From Pseudomonadota bacterium (GTDB lineage Bacteria; Pseudomonadota; Gammaproteobacteria; Burkholderiales; Burkholderiaceae_B), in the NCBI GenBank assembly GCA_023439305.1, contig JAEXOO010000032.1, forward strand, positions 62,001 through 126,000: DNA of 64,000 nt. The letters run 5' to 3'. Both the position numbers and the translations under genes were made by a program. The number at the start of each line of letters is the position of its first letter. Position 1 is the first letter of the stretch. Positions 46,308-55,006 of this stretch are shown piece after piece. The notes under the pieces were generated by a model. That model saw only the letters and a program-made list of their open reading frames with translations. It ran no database searches and was not told where the DNA came from.

Positions 46308-47561
46308 GTGGATTTTGAAACCTGGTGGCTGGTCTTTGTGCCCATTCTGTTTGCGTTGGGCTGGGTCGCGGCGCGGGTGGATTTCAGACAAATGATGTCC
46401 GAAACCCGCAGCCTGCCCGATTCCTATTTCAAGGGCCTGAATTTCCTGCTGAATGAAGAGCCGGATCGGGCCATTGACGCTTTTGTGGAAGTGGCCAAAC
46501 TCGATCCCGAGACCACCGAGCTGCATTTTGCGCTGGGCAGCCTGTTTCGGCGGCGCGGCGAAATGGAACGCGCCATACGCGTCCACCAGAGTCTGCTTTC
46601 CCGCGCGGACCTCCCGCTTGCCGACCGTGAGAACGCCCAGTTCCAGATTGCCCAGGATTTTCTGAAAGCCGGCATGCTGGATCGTGCCGAGGCGGCTTTC
46701 GATGCAGTGCGTGAGACGCGCTTTGCCATTCCGGCGATGCGGGCCTTGATCCGTATCTACGAGTCCGAACACGATTGGCCGCGCGCCATCGACGCCGTGC
46801 GACGCTTGCGCGCTCTGGTCGATGAGCCGGTGCCGCAGTTGGTGCATTACCAGTGCGAGCAGGCCGAAAACGCCCTGCAGGGCAAGCAGCCGGATTTCGA
46901 GCGAGCTTCCAAAGCGTTGGACGAGGCGGATAACGCCATCCGCAAGCTGGGGCGCGAGCAAACGACCCAGGCCTCCCAGGCTCGTGTGGCCGCGCTGCGC
47001 GCACGCGTGGCCAAAATGCAGAACCAGACAGAACAGGAGCGCGCCTATCTGGTGTCCATTCTGACCAGCGCGCCCGAATATGTGGGGCTGTACGCCAAGG
47101 ACCTGCTCGACAGCTATAGCCAACTGGGCCGGGCGCAAGAGGGCGTGGCCATGCTGCGCAGCCACTACCAGAATCATCCCAGCCTGGACATCTTCAACGT
47201 CTTGTTCCGGGCGCTGCGGGAGCAGCAGGGCTACCAGCAGGCCTGGGCTTTCGCGCGCGAAGCGCTGCGCTCGCATCCCTCGCTGCTGGGACTGGACAAG
47301 ATGCTGGAAGTCGAGCTGCAAGACGAAAGCCAGCATGTACAGGCGCGTGCCGAGCAGGCCACAGGCCTGTCCGCGGCAGCCGACATCGTGGCCGGCGCGG
47401 ACCTGAGTCTGCTGCGCTCCCTGATTCACAAGCACACGCAACGCCTGGACCGCTATTCCTGCAAGGTCTGCGGTTTTGAGGCGCGGCATTTTTATTGGCA
47501 ATGCCCAGGCTGCAACTCCTGGGAAACGTATGCCCCTCGACGACTCGAGGAACAACGATGA
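46308..47561 (+). CDS. lapB: LapB, LPS assembly regulator (TPR protein)
   Basis: 417 residues from a GTG with CCGGAG upstream. An N-terminal membrane anchor (WWLVFVPILFALGWVAAR) is followed by about nine TPRs and a C-terminal rubredoxin-like metal site (CKVCGFEARHFYWQCPGC). LapB guides FtsH to degrade LpxC and so limits LPS synthesis. Its stop overlaps the rfaE1 start. Confidence 0.94.
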   Translation: MDFETWWLVFVPILFALGWVAARVDFRQMMSETRSLPDSYFKGLNFLLNEEPDRAIDAFVEVAKLDPETTELHFALGSLFRRRGEMERAIRVHQSLLSRADLPLADRENAQFQIAQDFLKAGMLDRAEAAFDAVRETRFAIPAMRALIRIYESEHDWPRAIDAVRRLRALVDEPVPQLVHYQCEQAENALQGKQPDFERASKALDEADNAIRKLGREQTTQASQARVAALRARVAKMQNQTEQERAYLVSILTSAPEYVGLYAKDLLDSYSQLGRAQEGVAMLRSHYQNHPSLDIFNVLFRALREQQGYQQAWAFAREALRSHPSLLGLDKMLEVELQDESQHVQARAEQATGLSAAADIVAGADLSLLRSLIHKHTQRLDRYSCKVCGFEARHFYWQCPGCNSWETYAPRRLEEQR

Positions 47562-48487
47562 TGGAATTTCCGACACAGACCGTACAAGCCAGCCGCGTCC
47601 TGGTGGTGGGCGACGTCATGCTGGATCGTTATTGGTTTGGCGATGTGGACCGTATTTCGCCCGAGGCCCCCGTGCCAGTGGTCAAGATGGGACGCACCGA
47701 AGATCGCTTGGGCGGCGCCGCCAATGTGGCTCGCAATATTGCCGCCTTGGGCGGCCAGGCCAGTTTGCTGGGCGTGATCGGTCTGGACGAGGCCGGCGCC
47801 AAAGTGCGGGAACTGGCCCTGCACGATCATGTGCAGGCGCATTGGGTGCAGGACCCTGGCATGCCGACTTCTCTCAAGTTGCGGGTGCTGGGACGTCAGC
47901 AGCAGTTGCTGCGGGTGGACTTCGAGCATAAGCCGGCCGGCGGGGCGCTGGCGCAGTTGCGCGAAAAAATGGCGGATTTGCTGGAGCAGCATCAGGTAGT
48001 GGTGTTGTCCGACTACGCCAAGGGGGCGCTGGCCCAGGTCGAGCAACTGATTGTTCTGGCGCGGGAGAAAGGCGTTCCGGTGCTGGTGGATCCCAAGGGC
48101 AAGACCTATCAGCGCTATCATGGCGCCACCATCCTCACGCCCAATCGCTCCGAGATGCAGGACGCCGTGGGCCACTGGGCGAGCGAGGCCGAACTCCAGG
48201 AGCGTGCGCAGCAGCTACGCCGCGAACTGGGCCTGGAGGCCTTGCTGATCACGCGCTCCGAGCAGGGCATGACGCTGTTCACCGAACAGGGCCGGGACCA
48301 TGTGGATGCGCAGGCTCAGGAGGTTTTCGATGTCTCCGGCGCTGGCGATACGGTGCTGGCCACCCTGGCCGTCATGAGAGCAGCCGGACTGGGCTGGCTG
48401 GATGCAATGCGCTGGGCCAATCGGGCGGGCGGCATTGTCGTAGGAAAATTGGGCACGTCCGTGGTGACGGCAAAGGAATTGGCATGA
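47558..48487 (+). CDS. rfaE1: D-glycero-beta-D-manno-heptose-7-phosphate kinase (HldE N-terminal-type, RfaE1)
   Basis: 309 residues from the ATG at 47558, overlapping the lapB stop (an ATG one codon later is possible). It is a PfkB-fold kinase with [21 protein letters not shown], the GGAANVA substrate site and the [11 protein letters not shown] catalytic loop. It phosphorylates heptose-7-phosphate at C1 in LPS core synthesis. It lacks the C-terminal nucleotidyltransferase domain of E. coli HldE, so that step must be encoded elsewhere (hldC-type). Confidence 0.93.
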   Translation: MMEFPTQTVQASRVLVVGDVMLDRYWFGDVDRISPEAPVPVVKMGRTEDRLGGAANVARNIAALGGQASLLGVIGLDEAGAKVRELALHDHVQAHWVQDPGMPTSLKLRVLGRQQQLLRVDFEHKPAGGALAQLREKMADLLEQHQVVVLSDYAKGALAQVEQLIVLAREKGVPVLVDPKGKTYQRYHGATILTPNRSEMQDAVGHWASEAELQERAQQLRRELGLEALLITRSEQGMTLFTEQGRDHVDAQAQEVFDVSGAGDTVLATLAVMRAAGLGWLDAMRWANRAGGIVVGKLGTSVVTAKELA

Positions 48488-49485
48488 TAGTGGTGACGGG
48501 CGGAGCCGGCTTCATCGGCAGCAATCTGGTTCAAGGACTGAACCGGCAAGGCGTGACGGACATTCTGGTGGTGGACGACCTGAACGATGGCGATAAATTC
48601 GTCAATCTGGTTCGTGGACAGATTGCGGACTATATGCACAAGGACGATTTCCGTGCACGGCTGGCGCGCGATGATTTCAGCGGCAATATTGAAGCCATTC
48701 TGCACCAGGGCGCGTGCTCGGACACGACCGAGCGCAACGGTCAATACATGATGGACAACAATTACCGCGTCACGCTGGAAATCTTCGAGTATTGTCAGCG
48801 CAAGCGCATCCCCTTGCTGTATGCCTCCTCGGCTGCCGTGTACGGGGCAGGGCCGCGCTATGCCGAGAGCCTGGCCAACGAGGCGCCGCTGAATGTGTAT
48901 GGTTATTCCAAGTTTTTGTTCGATCAGGTGCTGCGCCGCGAATTGGCCTCGCTGACGGCGCCGGTCGTCGGCCTGCGTTACTTCAATGTGTACGGTCCGC
49001 AAGAGCAGCATAAAGGGCGTATGGCCTCGGTGGCGTTTCACAATATGCTGCAATATCGCCGCGATGGTCATGTGCGCCTGTTCGGCGGCTGGGACGGCTA
49101 TGTCAATGGCGGCCAGCAGCGCGATTTCGTCTTTATTGACGATGTCGTTTCCGTCAATCTGCATTTCCTGGGTCAGGATAAACAGTCGGGCGTCTTCAAC
49201 TGCGGCTCAGGCCGAGCGCAGCCTTTCAATGACGTGGCCCAGACCGTGGTCAATACCTTGCGCGAGCACGATGGCCTGCAGGCCTTGCCGCTGGAAGAGC
49301 TGGTCGACCAGCAGTATCTGCAATACATCGACTTCCCGGATGACCTGAAAGGACGTTATCAAAGCCATACCGAAGCCGACCTGACCCAGTTGCGCGCTGC
49401 AGGTTATGACAAGCCTTTCCACGATGTGCAAAGCGGCGTTGCCGAGTATGTGCGCCGCCTGCTGCGTACGGGCGCCCTGACATAA
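48484..49485 (+). CDS. rfaD: ADP-L-glycero-D-manno-heptose-6-epimerase
   Basis: 333 residues. The NADP motif GGAGFIGSN is at 6-14; the Tyr-x3-Lys catalytic pair is in [32 protein letters not shown] is the HldD signature. It inverts C6 of ADP-heptose for the LPS inner core. It overlaps rfaE1 by 4 bp and ends the LPS part of the operon. Confidence 0.95.
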   Translation: MIVVTGGAGFIGSNLVQGLNRQGVTDILVVDDLNDGDKFVNLVRGQIADYMHKDDFRARLARDDFSGNIEAILHQGACSDTTERNGQYMMDNNYRVTLEIFEYCQRKRIPLLYASSAAVYGAGPRYAESLANEAPLNVYGYSKFLFDQVLRRELASLTAPVVGLRYFNVYGPQEQHKGRMASVAFHNMLQYRRDGHVRLFGGWDGYVNGGQQRDFVFIDDVVSVNLHFLGQDKQSGVFNCGSGRAQPFNDVAQTVVNTLREHDGLQALPLEELVDQQYLQYIDFPDDLKGRYQSHTEADLTQLRAAGYDKPFHDVQSGVAEYVRRLLRTGALT

Positions 49486-49492
49486 AGGGCGC

Positions 49493-49524
49493 TTCATCCA
49501 TGCGCAAGACTACGCATGGATGAA
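49493..49524. terminator. Perfect 12-bp hairpin after rfaD
   Basis: TTCATCCATGCG (49493-49504) pairs with CGCATGGATGAA (49513-49524). No U-run follows, so it may be a weak terminator or an RNA-end protector. Confidence 0.55.
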
Positions 49525-49595
49525 TCCCGGTTGGAGCGATCCGCAGCCGTCCGGCATGCCGCACCATGAAGGCTCCTTTTTCTGGAGCCTTCGTC

Positions 49596-49982
49596 ATGTT
49601 TATCTCTCGATTTTTTTCTTCGTCCGGGCGGTGCGTCCGTCCCGCCCGCAGTACGTGGGCGACCCGCGCTGGAAGGTTGCTTGCCCTGGGCGTGCTGGCC
49701 TTGCTGCCGGGATTGGCCGGCGCCGTGGATCTGAACGCGGCGGATGCCGAGCAGCTCCAGCAGGTCAAGGGCATAGGTCCGCGTACGGCCCAGCTCATTC
49801 TGGAAGAGCGCCAGCGCGGCGGTGCATTTGAGTCCTTGCAGGACCTGGCCGATCGGGTCAAGGGGATAGGCCCCAAGAAGATCGGAACCATGGAGCAGTC
49901 GGGCCTGACGGTGGGCTCCGTGCCCAAAGCGGTGGAAAGCGCAGCGACCATACGCGGCGTGGATATGAAAAAAAAGCCGTAG
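49596..49982 (+). CDS. ComEA-like helix-hairpin-helix protein
   Basis: 128 residues from ATG 49596, with GGAG eight bases upstream; an earlier ATG at 49566 is possible but lies within a hairpin. A signal peptide or anchor (LLALGVLALLPGLAGA) is followed by VDLNAADAEQLQQVKGIGPRTAQLI and a second HhH (ADRVKGIGPKKIG). ComEA-type proteins bind DNA in the periplasm during uptake for competence. The GGAG lies in the right arm of the hairpin GAAGGCTCC (49568-49576) / GGAGCCTTC (49584-49592). Confidence 0.85.
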   Translation: MFISRFFSSSGRCVRPARSTWATRAGRLLALGVLALLPGLAGAVDLNAADAEQLQQVKGIGPRTAQLILEERQRGGAFESLQDLADRVKGIGPKKIGTMEQSGLTVGSVPKAVESAATIRGVDMKKKP

Positions 49983-50103
49983 CCCTGGGCAGGATCTCGT
50001 TTTAAGCTAATAGATTGTTGTTTGGACACCGTTGCCGGCACACCTTGGCCGGCGGCGGTGCTGCGCCGGATCGAGCGCGTCAGGCAAGGTAGAAAATCCG
50101 CTG

Positions 50104-51009
50104 ATGAAAAACTATCCCACAATTGAAGATACCGTAGGTCAAACCCCCCTGGTGCGCTTGCAGCGCATTCCGGGCGAATTCGGACAGGCCCGAGGCAATG
50201 TCGTTCTGGCCAAGCTGGAAGGCAACAATCCGGCAGGATCCGTCAAGGATCGCGCGGCCAGTTCCATGATCCGCCAAGCCGAGCTGCGAGGCGACATCAA
50301 GCCGGGCGATACCCTGATCGAGGCCACCAGCGGCAATACCGGCATCGCTCTGGCCATGATTGCGGCGGTGCGCGGCTACAAGATGATCTTGATCATGCCG
50401 GACAATCTGTCGGTCGAGCGGCGGGCGTCCATGACGGCATATGGCGCGCAGTTGATCCTGACCTCGGCCAAGGACGGGGGGATGGAATATGCCCGTGACC
50501 TGGCCCTGCAGATGCAGGCTGATGGCAAGGGCAAGGTGCTGGACCAGTTCGCCAACCAGGACAATCCCGCCGCCCACGTGGGCAGCACGGGCCCCGAGAT
50601 CTGGCAGCAGACCGACGGGCAGGTCACGCACTTTGTCAGCGCCATGGGTACCACAGGCACCATCATGGGTGTAGGCGGCTATTTGCGCAGCCAGAACAGC
50701 GGGATCGTGGTGGTGGGGGCCCAGCCGGCTGAAGGCGCGCAGATCCCCGGCATCCGCAAATGGCCCGAGCAGTATCAGCCCAAGATCTACGACCCCCGCA
50801 AAGTCGATGAGTTCGAATCCATCGGCCAGCACGAGGCCGAGGAAATGACGCGCCGTCTGGCGGCGCAAGAAGGCATTTGCGCCGGCATTTCTTCCGGCGG
50901 GGCGCTGGTCGCCGCCATGCGTGTCGCGCAGCGGGTCGAGAACGCCACGATCGTGTTTATTGTCTGCGATCGCGGCGACCGTTATCTCTCAACCGGCATC
51001 TTCAACTAG
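50104..51009 (+). CDS. cysM: Cysteine synthase B
   Basis: 301 residues from ATG 50104; a longer frame is not supported. PLP-lysine Lys 48 is in NPAGSVKDRAA, the substrate loop EATSGNTGIALA follows, and the C-terminal VFIVCDRGDRYLSTGIF is typical of CysM. It makes cysteine from O-acetylserine and sulphide or thiosulphate. Its last codons overlap the mltB stop by 4 bp in a shared CTAG. Confidence 0.94.
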   Translation: MKNYPTIEDTVGQTPLVRLQRIPGEFGQARGNVVLAKLEGNNPAGSVKDRAASSMIRQAELRGDIKPGDTLIEATSGNTGIALAMIAAVRGYKMILIMPDNLSVERRASMTAYGAQLILTSAKDGGMEYARDLALQMQADGKGKVLDQFANQDNPAAHVGSTGPEIWQQTDGQVTHFVSAMGTTGTIMGVGGYLRSQNSGIVVVGAQPAEGAQIPGIRKWPEQYQPKIYDPRKVDEFESIGQHEAEEMTRRLAAQEGICAGISSGGALVAAMRVAQRVENATIVFIVCDRGDRYLSTGIFN

Positions 51010-52205
51010 TTCGGGTGCGCATAGCCCATCTGGGTGGCCAGCTCGGATGCCAGGTCAGCCACTGAACTGGCATAGAAGTAGCTGCGGTTGTAGTGGGTGA
51101 TGGCAAAGAAGTTGGGAGTGCCCAAGCGGTATTCCGCCGTGTTGCGGGGCTCATCCACCAGATTGACCACGCCCAGTTGGGCTTGTTGCCAGGGACCGGA
51201 GTGGCTGGTCCGGCCCTGTACGGCGGCGCCCGCCTTTTGTAGTTCAGTCCAGCTGCGCTTGGGATAGATGCCGCCGTCGACCATGGTCTTGTTGGCGGCG
51301 CTCAGGCGCGCTGGCGCAAAGACCGGCAGCCCGGGCTCCCAGCCGTGCGCGCGTAGGAAATTGGCAATCGAGGCCATGGCGTCCACCGGATTGTTGCGCA
51401 GGTCGATGCGCCCGTCGCCATTGCCGTCCACCGCGTAACGGATCAGGCTGCCCGGCATGAACTGGGGCATGCCCATGGCGCCTGCAAACGATCCTTGCAC
51501 GATGCGCGCGTCCAGCTCGCCTTCGTGGTGCAACTGGATCAGGTCGGCCAACTGGTCGCGAAAAAGCTGGCCGCGTTCGGGCCGGCTGTCGTCGGGATAG
51601 GCGAAACCCAGCGTAAAAAGGGCGTCCAGCACCTTGAAATCCCCCATGATCTGCCCATACACCGTCTCCACTCCCAGAATAGCCACAATTACCGACTGCG
51701 GCACGCCGTAGGTTTGGGAGATGCGGTCCAGATCCGTGCGATGTGTTTGCCAGAAGGCGACGCCACGGCGAATGCGGATGGGATCTACATTGCGCTGCTT
51801 GTACGTGACCCAGCTGCGCTTGATGCGTCCGGTCGTGGGCCGCATCAGCTTGACGGCAGTCGCATTGTACTGAGCTTGCATCAGCAGGGCGGTAACCACG
51901 TCCAGAGGGACCTGACGGGTATGGGAGACGTCGCGCGCATAGGCGGCGATATCGGCATTCAGCTGTCCGCTTGTGCTAAAGAACAGGGTGCGCCCGGAGC
52001 GCGATTCGCCTGCGCGTATGGAGGCCGGTTCGGCGAGCGACTTGATGGCGACCGAGCCTGCGCCGCGCTGGGGAGCCGCAGAGGGAGCCAGCGCTGCCTG
52101 GCCGGTCTTGGGCTGCGAAGGAGCGACGCTGGATGGGGTGGCGGCACAGCCGGCCGTGGCCAGCGCAATCAGCGCTGCTTGCAAAATACGAGTGGGTCTG
52201 AACAT
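51006..52205 (-). CDS. mltB: Lytic murein transglycosylase B
   Basis: 399 residues. A signal peptide with lipobox-like ATAGCAA suggests a lipoprotein. The catalytic Glu is in VIVAILGVETVYGQ, and FAGAMGMPQFMPGSLIRYAVDGNGDGRIDL is the MltB signature read in two parts. It cleaves peptidoglycan to 1,6-anhydro products. The gene is head-to-head with the deacetylase gene, with 11 bp between the start codons. Confidence 0.93.
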   Translation of the reverse strand: MFRPTRILQAALIALATAGCAATPSSVAPSQPKTGQAALAPSAAPQRGAGSVAIKSLAEPASIRAGESRSGRTLFFSTSGQLNADIAAYARDVSHTRQVPLDVVTALLMQAQYNATAVKLMRPTTGRIKRSWVTYKQRNVDPIRIRRGVAFWQTHRTDLDRISQTYGVPQSVIVAILGVETVYGQIMGDFKVLDALFTLGFAYPDDSRPERGQLFRDQLADLIQLHHEGELDARIVQGSFAGAMGMPQFMPGSLIRYAVDGNGDGRIDLRNNPVDAMASIANFLRAHGWEPGLPVFAPARLSAANKTMVDGGIYPKRSWTELQKAGAAVQGRTSHSGPWQQAQLGVVNLVDEPRNTAEYRLGTPNFFAITHYNRSYFYASSVADLASELATQMGYAHPN

Positions 52206-52216
52206 AATCCATCCTC

Positions 52217-53140
52217 ATGGAGACACTATATATTACCCATCCGTCATGCCATCTGCATGAGATGGGACGATGGCATCCCGAAAGTCCGGAGCGGCTGGAC
52301 GCCATCAATGACCAGTTGCTGTCCAGCGGGCTGGCCTCGTATCTGCAGGGTCGTCAGGCCCGGCCGGCCACGGACGAGGACATCTTGCGCGTGCACGATG
52401 TGGCCTATCTGAAGCAGTTGCGCCAGCAGTCGCCCCGGCAGGGTTATTTCAATATCGATGCCGACACCCTGATGAATCCGCACACGCTGGACGCCGCCTT
52501 TGCTGCGGCCGGTGCGGGTCTGGATGCGGTCGATGCCGTCATGAACGAAGGGGCCGCCGGCGCCTTTTGCGCCGTGCGCCCTCCAGGGCATCACGCCGAG
52601 CGCAACCGCGCCATGGGTTTTTGCTTTTTCAATAATGTGGCCGTCGCAGCCGCCTATGCCATGGCCCGATACGGGCTCAGCCGGGTGCTGATCGTGGACT
52701 TCGACGTGCACCATGGCAATGGTACGGAGCAAATATTTGCCGGCGACGAGCGCGTACTGATGTGCAGTTTTTTTCAGTACCCGTTTTTTCCTGGCTCATA
52801 TCAAGTCCCGCCACCGCAAAACATGGTAAATATACCGGTTGAGGCCTATACAAAGTCGGCGCAGGTCCTGGATGCGTTCAAGCACGAATGCATGCCCAGA
52901 ATCGAAGCGTTCCGACCCGAAATCGTCTTTTTTTCGGCCGGCTTCGATGCACACCGCGAGGATGAAATGGGACAGCTCAGCCTGGTCGAGGCCGATTACG
53001 CCGAATTGACCGATCTGGTGGTGAAGGCCTGTGCCCCCACAGCCGGGCAGCGCCTGGTCAGCATGCTGGAGGGCGGATACGACGCCTCGTCACTGGGACG
53101 CAGCGTGGTAGCTCACGTCAAGGCGCTGGCAGGGCTCTAG
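52217..53140 (+). CDS. Histone deacetylase-superfamily amidohydrolase
   Basis: 307 residues. Zn ligands are seen in VDFDVHHGNGTEQ (Asp, His) and AGFDAHRED (Asp); active-site histidines are in RPPGHHAERNRAMGF, and LEGGYD completes the set. Bacterial members deacetylate acetylpolyamines or other small amides; the substrate here is unknown. The promoter must lie within the start of mltB because only 11 bp separate the divergent starts. Confidence 0.92.
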   Translation: METLYITHPSCHLHEMGRWHPESPERLDAINDQLLSSGLASYLQGRQARPATDEDILRVHDVAYLKQLRQQSPRQGYFNIDADTLMNPHTLDAAFAAAGAGLDAVDAVMNEGAAGAFCAVRPPGHHAERNRAMGFCFFNNVAVAAAYAMARYGLSRVLIVDFDVHHGNGTEQIFAGDERVLMCSFFQYPFFPGSYQVPPPQNMVNIPVEAYTKSAQVLDAFKHECMPRIEAFRPEIVFFSAGFDAHREDEMGQLSLVEADYAELTDLVVKACAPTAGQRLVSMLEGGYDASSLGRSVVAHVKALAGL

Positions 53141-53217
53141 GCGGGGTGTCCAGGACAGCCGGGCTGTTCCGGAGACAAACCATTATTTCTATTCAAGATA
53201 GCATTGGAGAAAACTAG

Positions 53218-53967
53218 ATGAAGGTGTTAGTACCCGTGAAACGCGTAGTTGACTATAACGTCAAGGTACGCGTGAAATCCGACCAGTCCGGGGTGGATAT
53301 CGCCAATGTCAAAATGTCCATGAATCCTTTTGACGAGATCGCCGTCGAAGAAGCCACTCGCCTGAAAGAAAGCGGTGCTGTGACCGAAGTGGTGGCCGTG
53401 TCCTGCGGCGTGGCGCAAAGCCAGGAAACGCTGCGTACAGCGCTGGCCATCGGCGCCGATCGCGCCGCTTTGGTGCAGACCGATGCCGAATTGCAGCCGC
53501 TGGCCGTGGCCAAGCTGCTCAAGGCAGTCGTGGACAAGGAGCAGCCTGCTCTGGTGATCCTGGGCAAGCAAGCCATTGACGACGACGCTAACCAGACCGG
53601 CCAGATGCTGGCCGCGCTGCTGGACTGGCCCCAGGCCACTTTCGCCAGCAAGGTCGAGCTGTCGGCTGACAGCGTTTCGGTGACTCGCGAAGTTGATGGT
53701 GGTCTGGAAACCATCAAGCTGAGCTTGCCCGCCGTCATCACCACCGATCTGCGCCTGAACGAGCCGCGTTATGTCACGCTGCCCAACATCATGAAGGCCA
53801 AGAAAAAGACCCTGGATACGCTGACTCCCGACGAGCTGGGCGTGGATGTTGCTCCGCGTATCAAGACACTCAAGGTCAGCGAGCCGCCGGCCCGCTCGGC
53901 GGGTGTCATCGTCCCCGATGTGGCGACGCTGGTGGAAAAACTGAAGAATGAAGCAAAGGTGATCTAA
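53218..53967 (+). CDS. etfB: Electron transfer flavoprotein beta subunit
   Basis: 249 residues. [20 protein letters not shown] at the N-terminus and the AMP-binding and interaction region ([15 protein letters not shown]) identify EtfB. With EtfA it carries electrons from acyl-CoA dehydrogenases to ETF-ubiquinone oxidoreductase. GGAGAA lies upstream and etfA follows directly. Confidence 0.97.
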   Translation: MKVLVPVKRVVDYNVKVRVKSDQSGVDIANVKMSMNPFDEIAVEEATRLKESGAVTEVVAVSCGVAQSQETLRTALAIGADRAALVQTDAELQPLAVAKLLKAVVDKEQPALVILGKQAIDDDANQTGQMLAALLDWPQATFASKVELSADSVSVTREVDGGLETIKLSLPAVITTDLRLNEPRYVTLPNIMKAKKKTLDTLTPDELGVDVAPRIKTLKVSEPPARSAGVIVPDVATLVEKLKNEAKVI

Positions 53968-54897
53968 ATGTCGATTCTTGTTATTGCCGAACACGACAAT
54001 CAGCAGCTCAAGGCTGCAACCCTGAATGCCGTAGCGGCCGCCCAGAAGATCGGCGCCGATGTTCACGTACTGGTCGCCGGCCACCAGGCCCGTGCGGTTG
54101 CCGAGCAGGCGGCCCAGGCCCAGGGCGTGGCCAAAGTGCTGCTCGCCGATGGTCCTGCACTGGCCGAGGGCCTGGCAGAGAACGTAGCGGCCCAGGTGCT
54201 GAGCGCGGCGTCCGCCTACAGCCATATTCTGTTCCCGGCCACGGCGTCGGGCAAGAACGTGGCGCCGCGGGTGGCCGCCAAGCTGGACGTGGCCCAGATC
54301 TCCGATATTTTGTCGGTGGAATCCGCGGACACATTCACGCGTCCCATCTATGCCGGTAACGCGATCGCCACTGTGCAGTCGGTCGATGCCGTCAAGGTCA
54401 TCACCGTGCGCACAACTTCGTTCGACGCCGTGGCAGGCCAGGGCGGCAGCGCAGCCATCGAGGAACAGGCTGCGGTTGCGGACTCGGGCCGTTCCGCCTT
54501 TGTCAGTCGCGAAGTCGCCAAGAGCGACCGGCCTGAACTGGCCGGAGCCACGGTCGTAGTATCGGGCGGGCGAGGCCTGGGCAGTGCTGAGAACTTCAAG
54601 ATGCTGGACGGCCTGGCGGACAAGCTGGGCGCGGCGCTGGGGGCTTCTCGCGCGGCCGTCGATGCAGGCTATGCGCCCAACGACTGGCAGGTCGGCCAGA
54701 CCGGCAAAATCGTTGCGCCACAGCTTTATGTGGCGGTGGGCATCTCCGGCGCCATTCAGCATCTGGCTGGCATGAAAGACTCCAAGGTCATCGTGGCCAT
54801 CAACAAGGATCCGGAGGCTCCGATCTTCGGCGTGGCGGATTACGGTCTGGTCGCCGATCTGTTCGAGGCGGTGCCCGAGCTGGAAAAAGCGCTCTAA
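53968..54897 (+). CDS. etfA: Electron transfer flavoprotein alpha subunit
   Basis: 309 residues; start abuts the etfB stop. The FAD-binding C-terminal half is clear: VVSGGRGLGSAENFK, GQTGKIVAPQLYVAVGISGA, INKDPEAPIFGVADYG. It forms the FAD-carrying subunit of ETF. A terminator follows, then the acyl-CoA dehydrogenase that probably uses this ETF. Confidence 0.97.
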   Translation: MSILVIAEHDNQQLKAATLNAVAAAQKIGADVHVLVAGHQARAVAEQAAQAQGVAKVLLADGPALAEGLAENVAAQVLSAASAYSHILFPATASGKNVAPRVAAKLDVAQISDILSVESADTFTRPIYAGNAIATVQSVDAVKVITVRTTSFDAVAGQGGSAAIEEQAAVADSGRSAFVSREVAKSDRPELAGATVVVSGGRGLGSAENFKMLDGLADKLGAALGASRAAVDAGYAPNDWQVGQTGKIVAPQLYVAVGISGAIQHLAGMKDSKVIVAINKDPEAPIFGVADYGLVADLFEAVPELEKAL

Positions 54898-54906
54898 GCA
54901 CCATGA

Positions 54907-54938
54907 GCCTGTCGGTTTTTTCCGGCAGGCTTTTTTTT
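54907..54938 (+). terminator. Terminator after etfBA
   Basis: GCCTGTCGG (54907-54915), T-loop, CCGGCAGGC (54922-54930), then eight T. Confidence 0.92.
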
Positions 54939-55006
54939 ACCTGGGTGCCGACCAGGCGTCCAGGATAGAAAACGCCCCTTCTAGTTGTTTCTGCGTAGGA
55001 GTATCC

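Noticed and set aside
46149..47576. A 475-residue frame antisense to lapB
   Set aside because: Shadow of lapB; no independent support.
49566..49595. Earlier comEA start at 49566
   Set aside because: That ATG lies within the hairpin arm and has no Shine-Dalgarno; the start at 49596 has GGAG at good distance.
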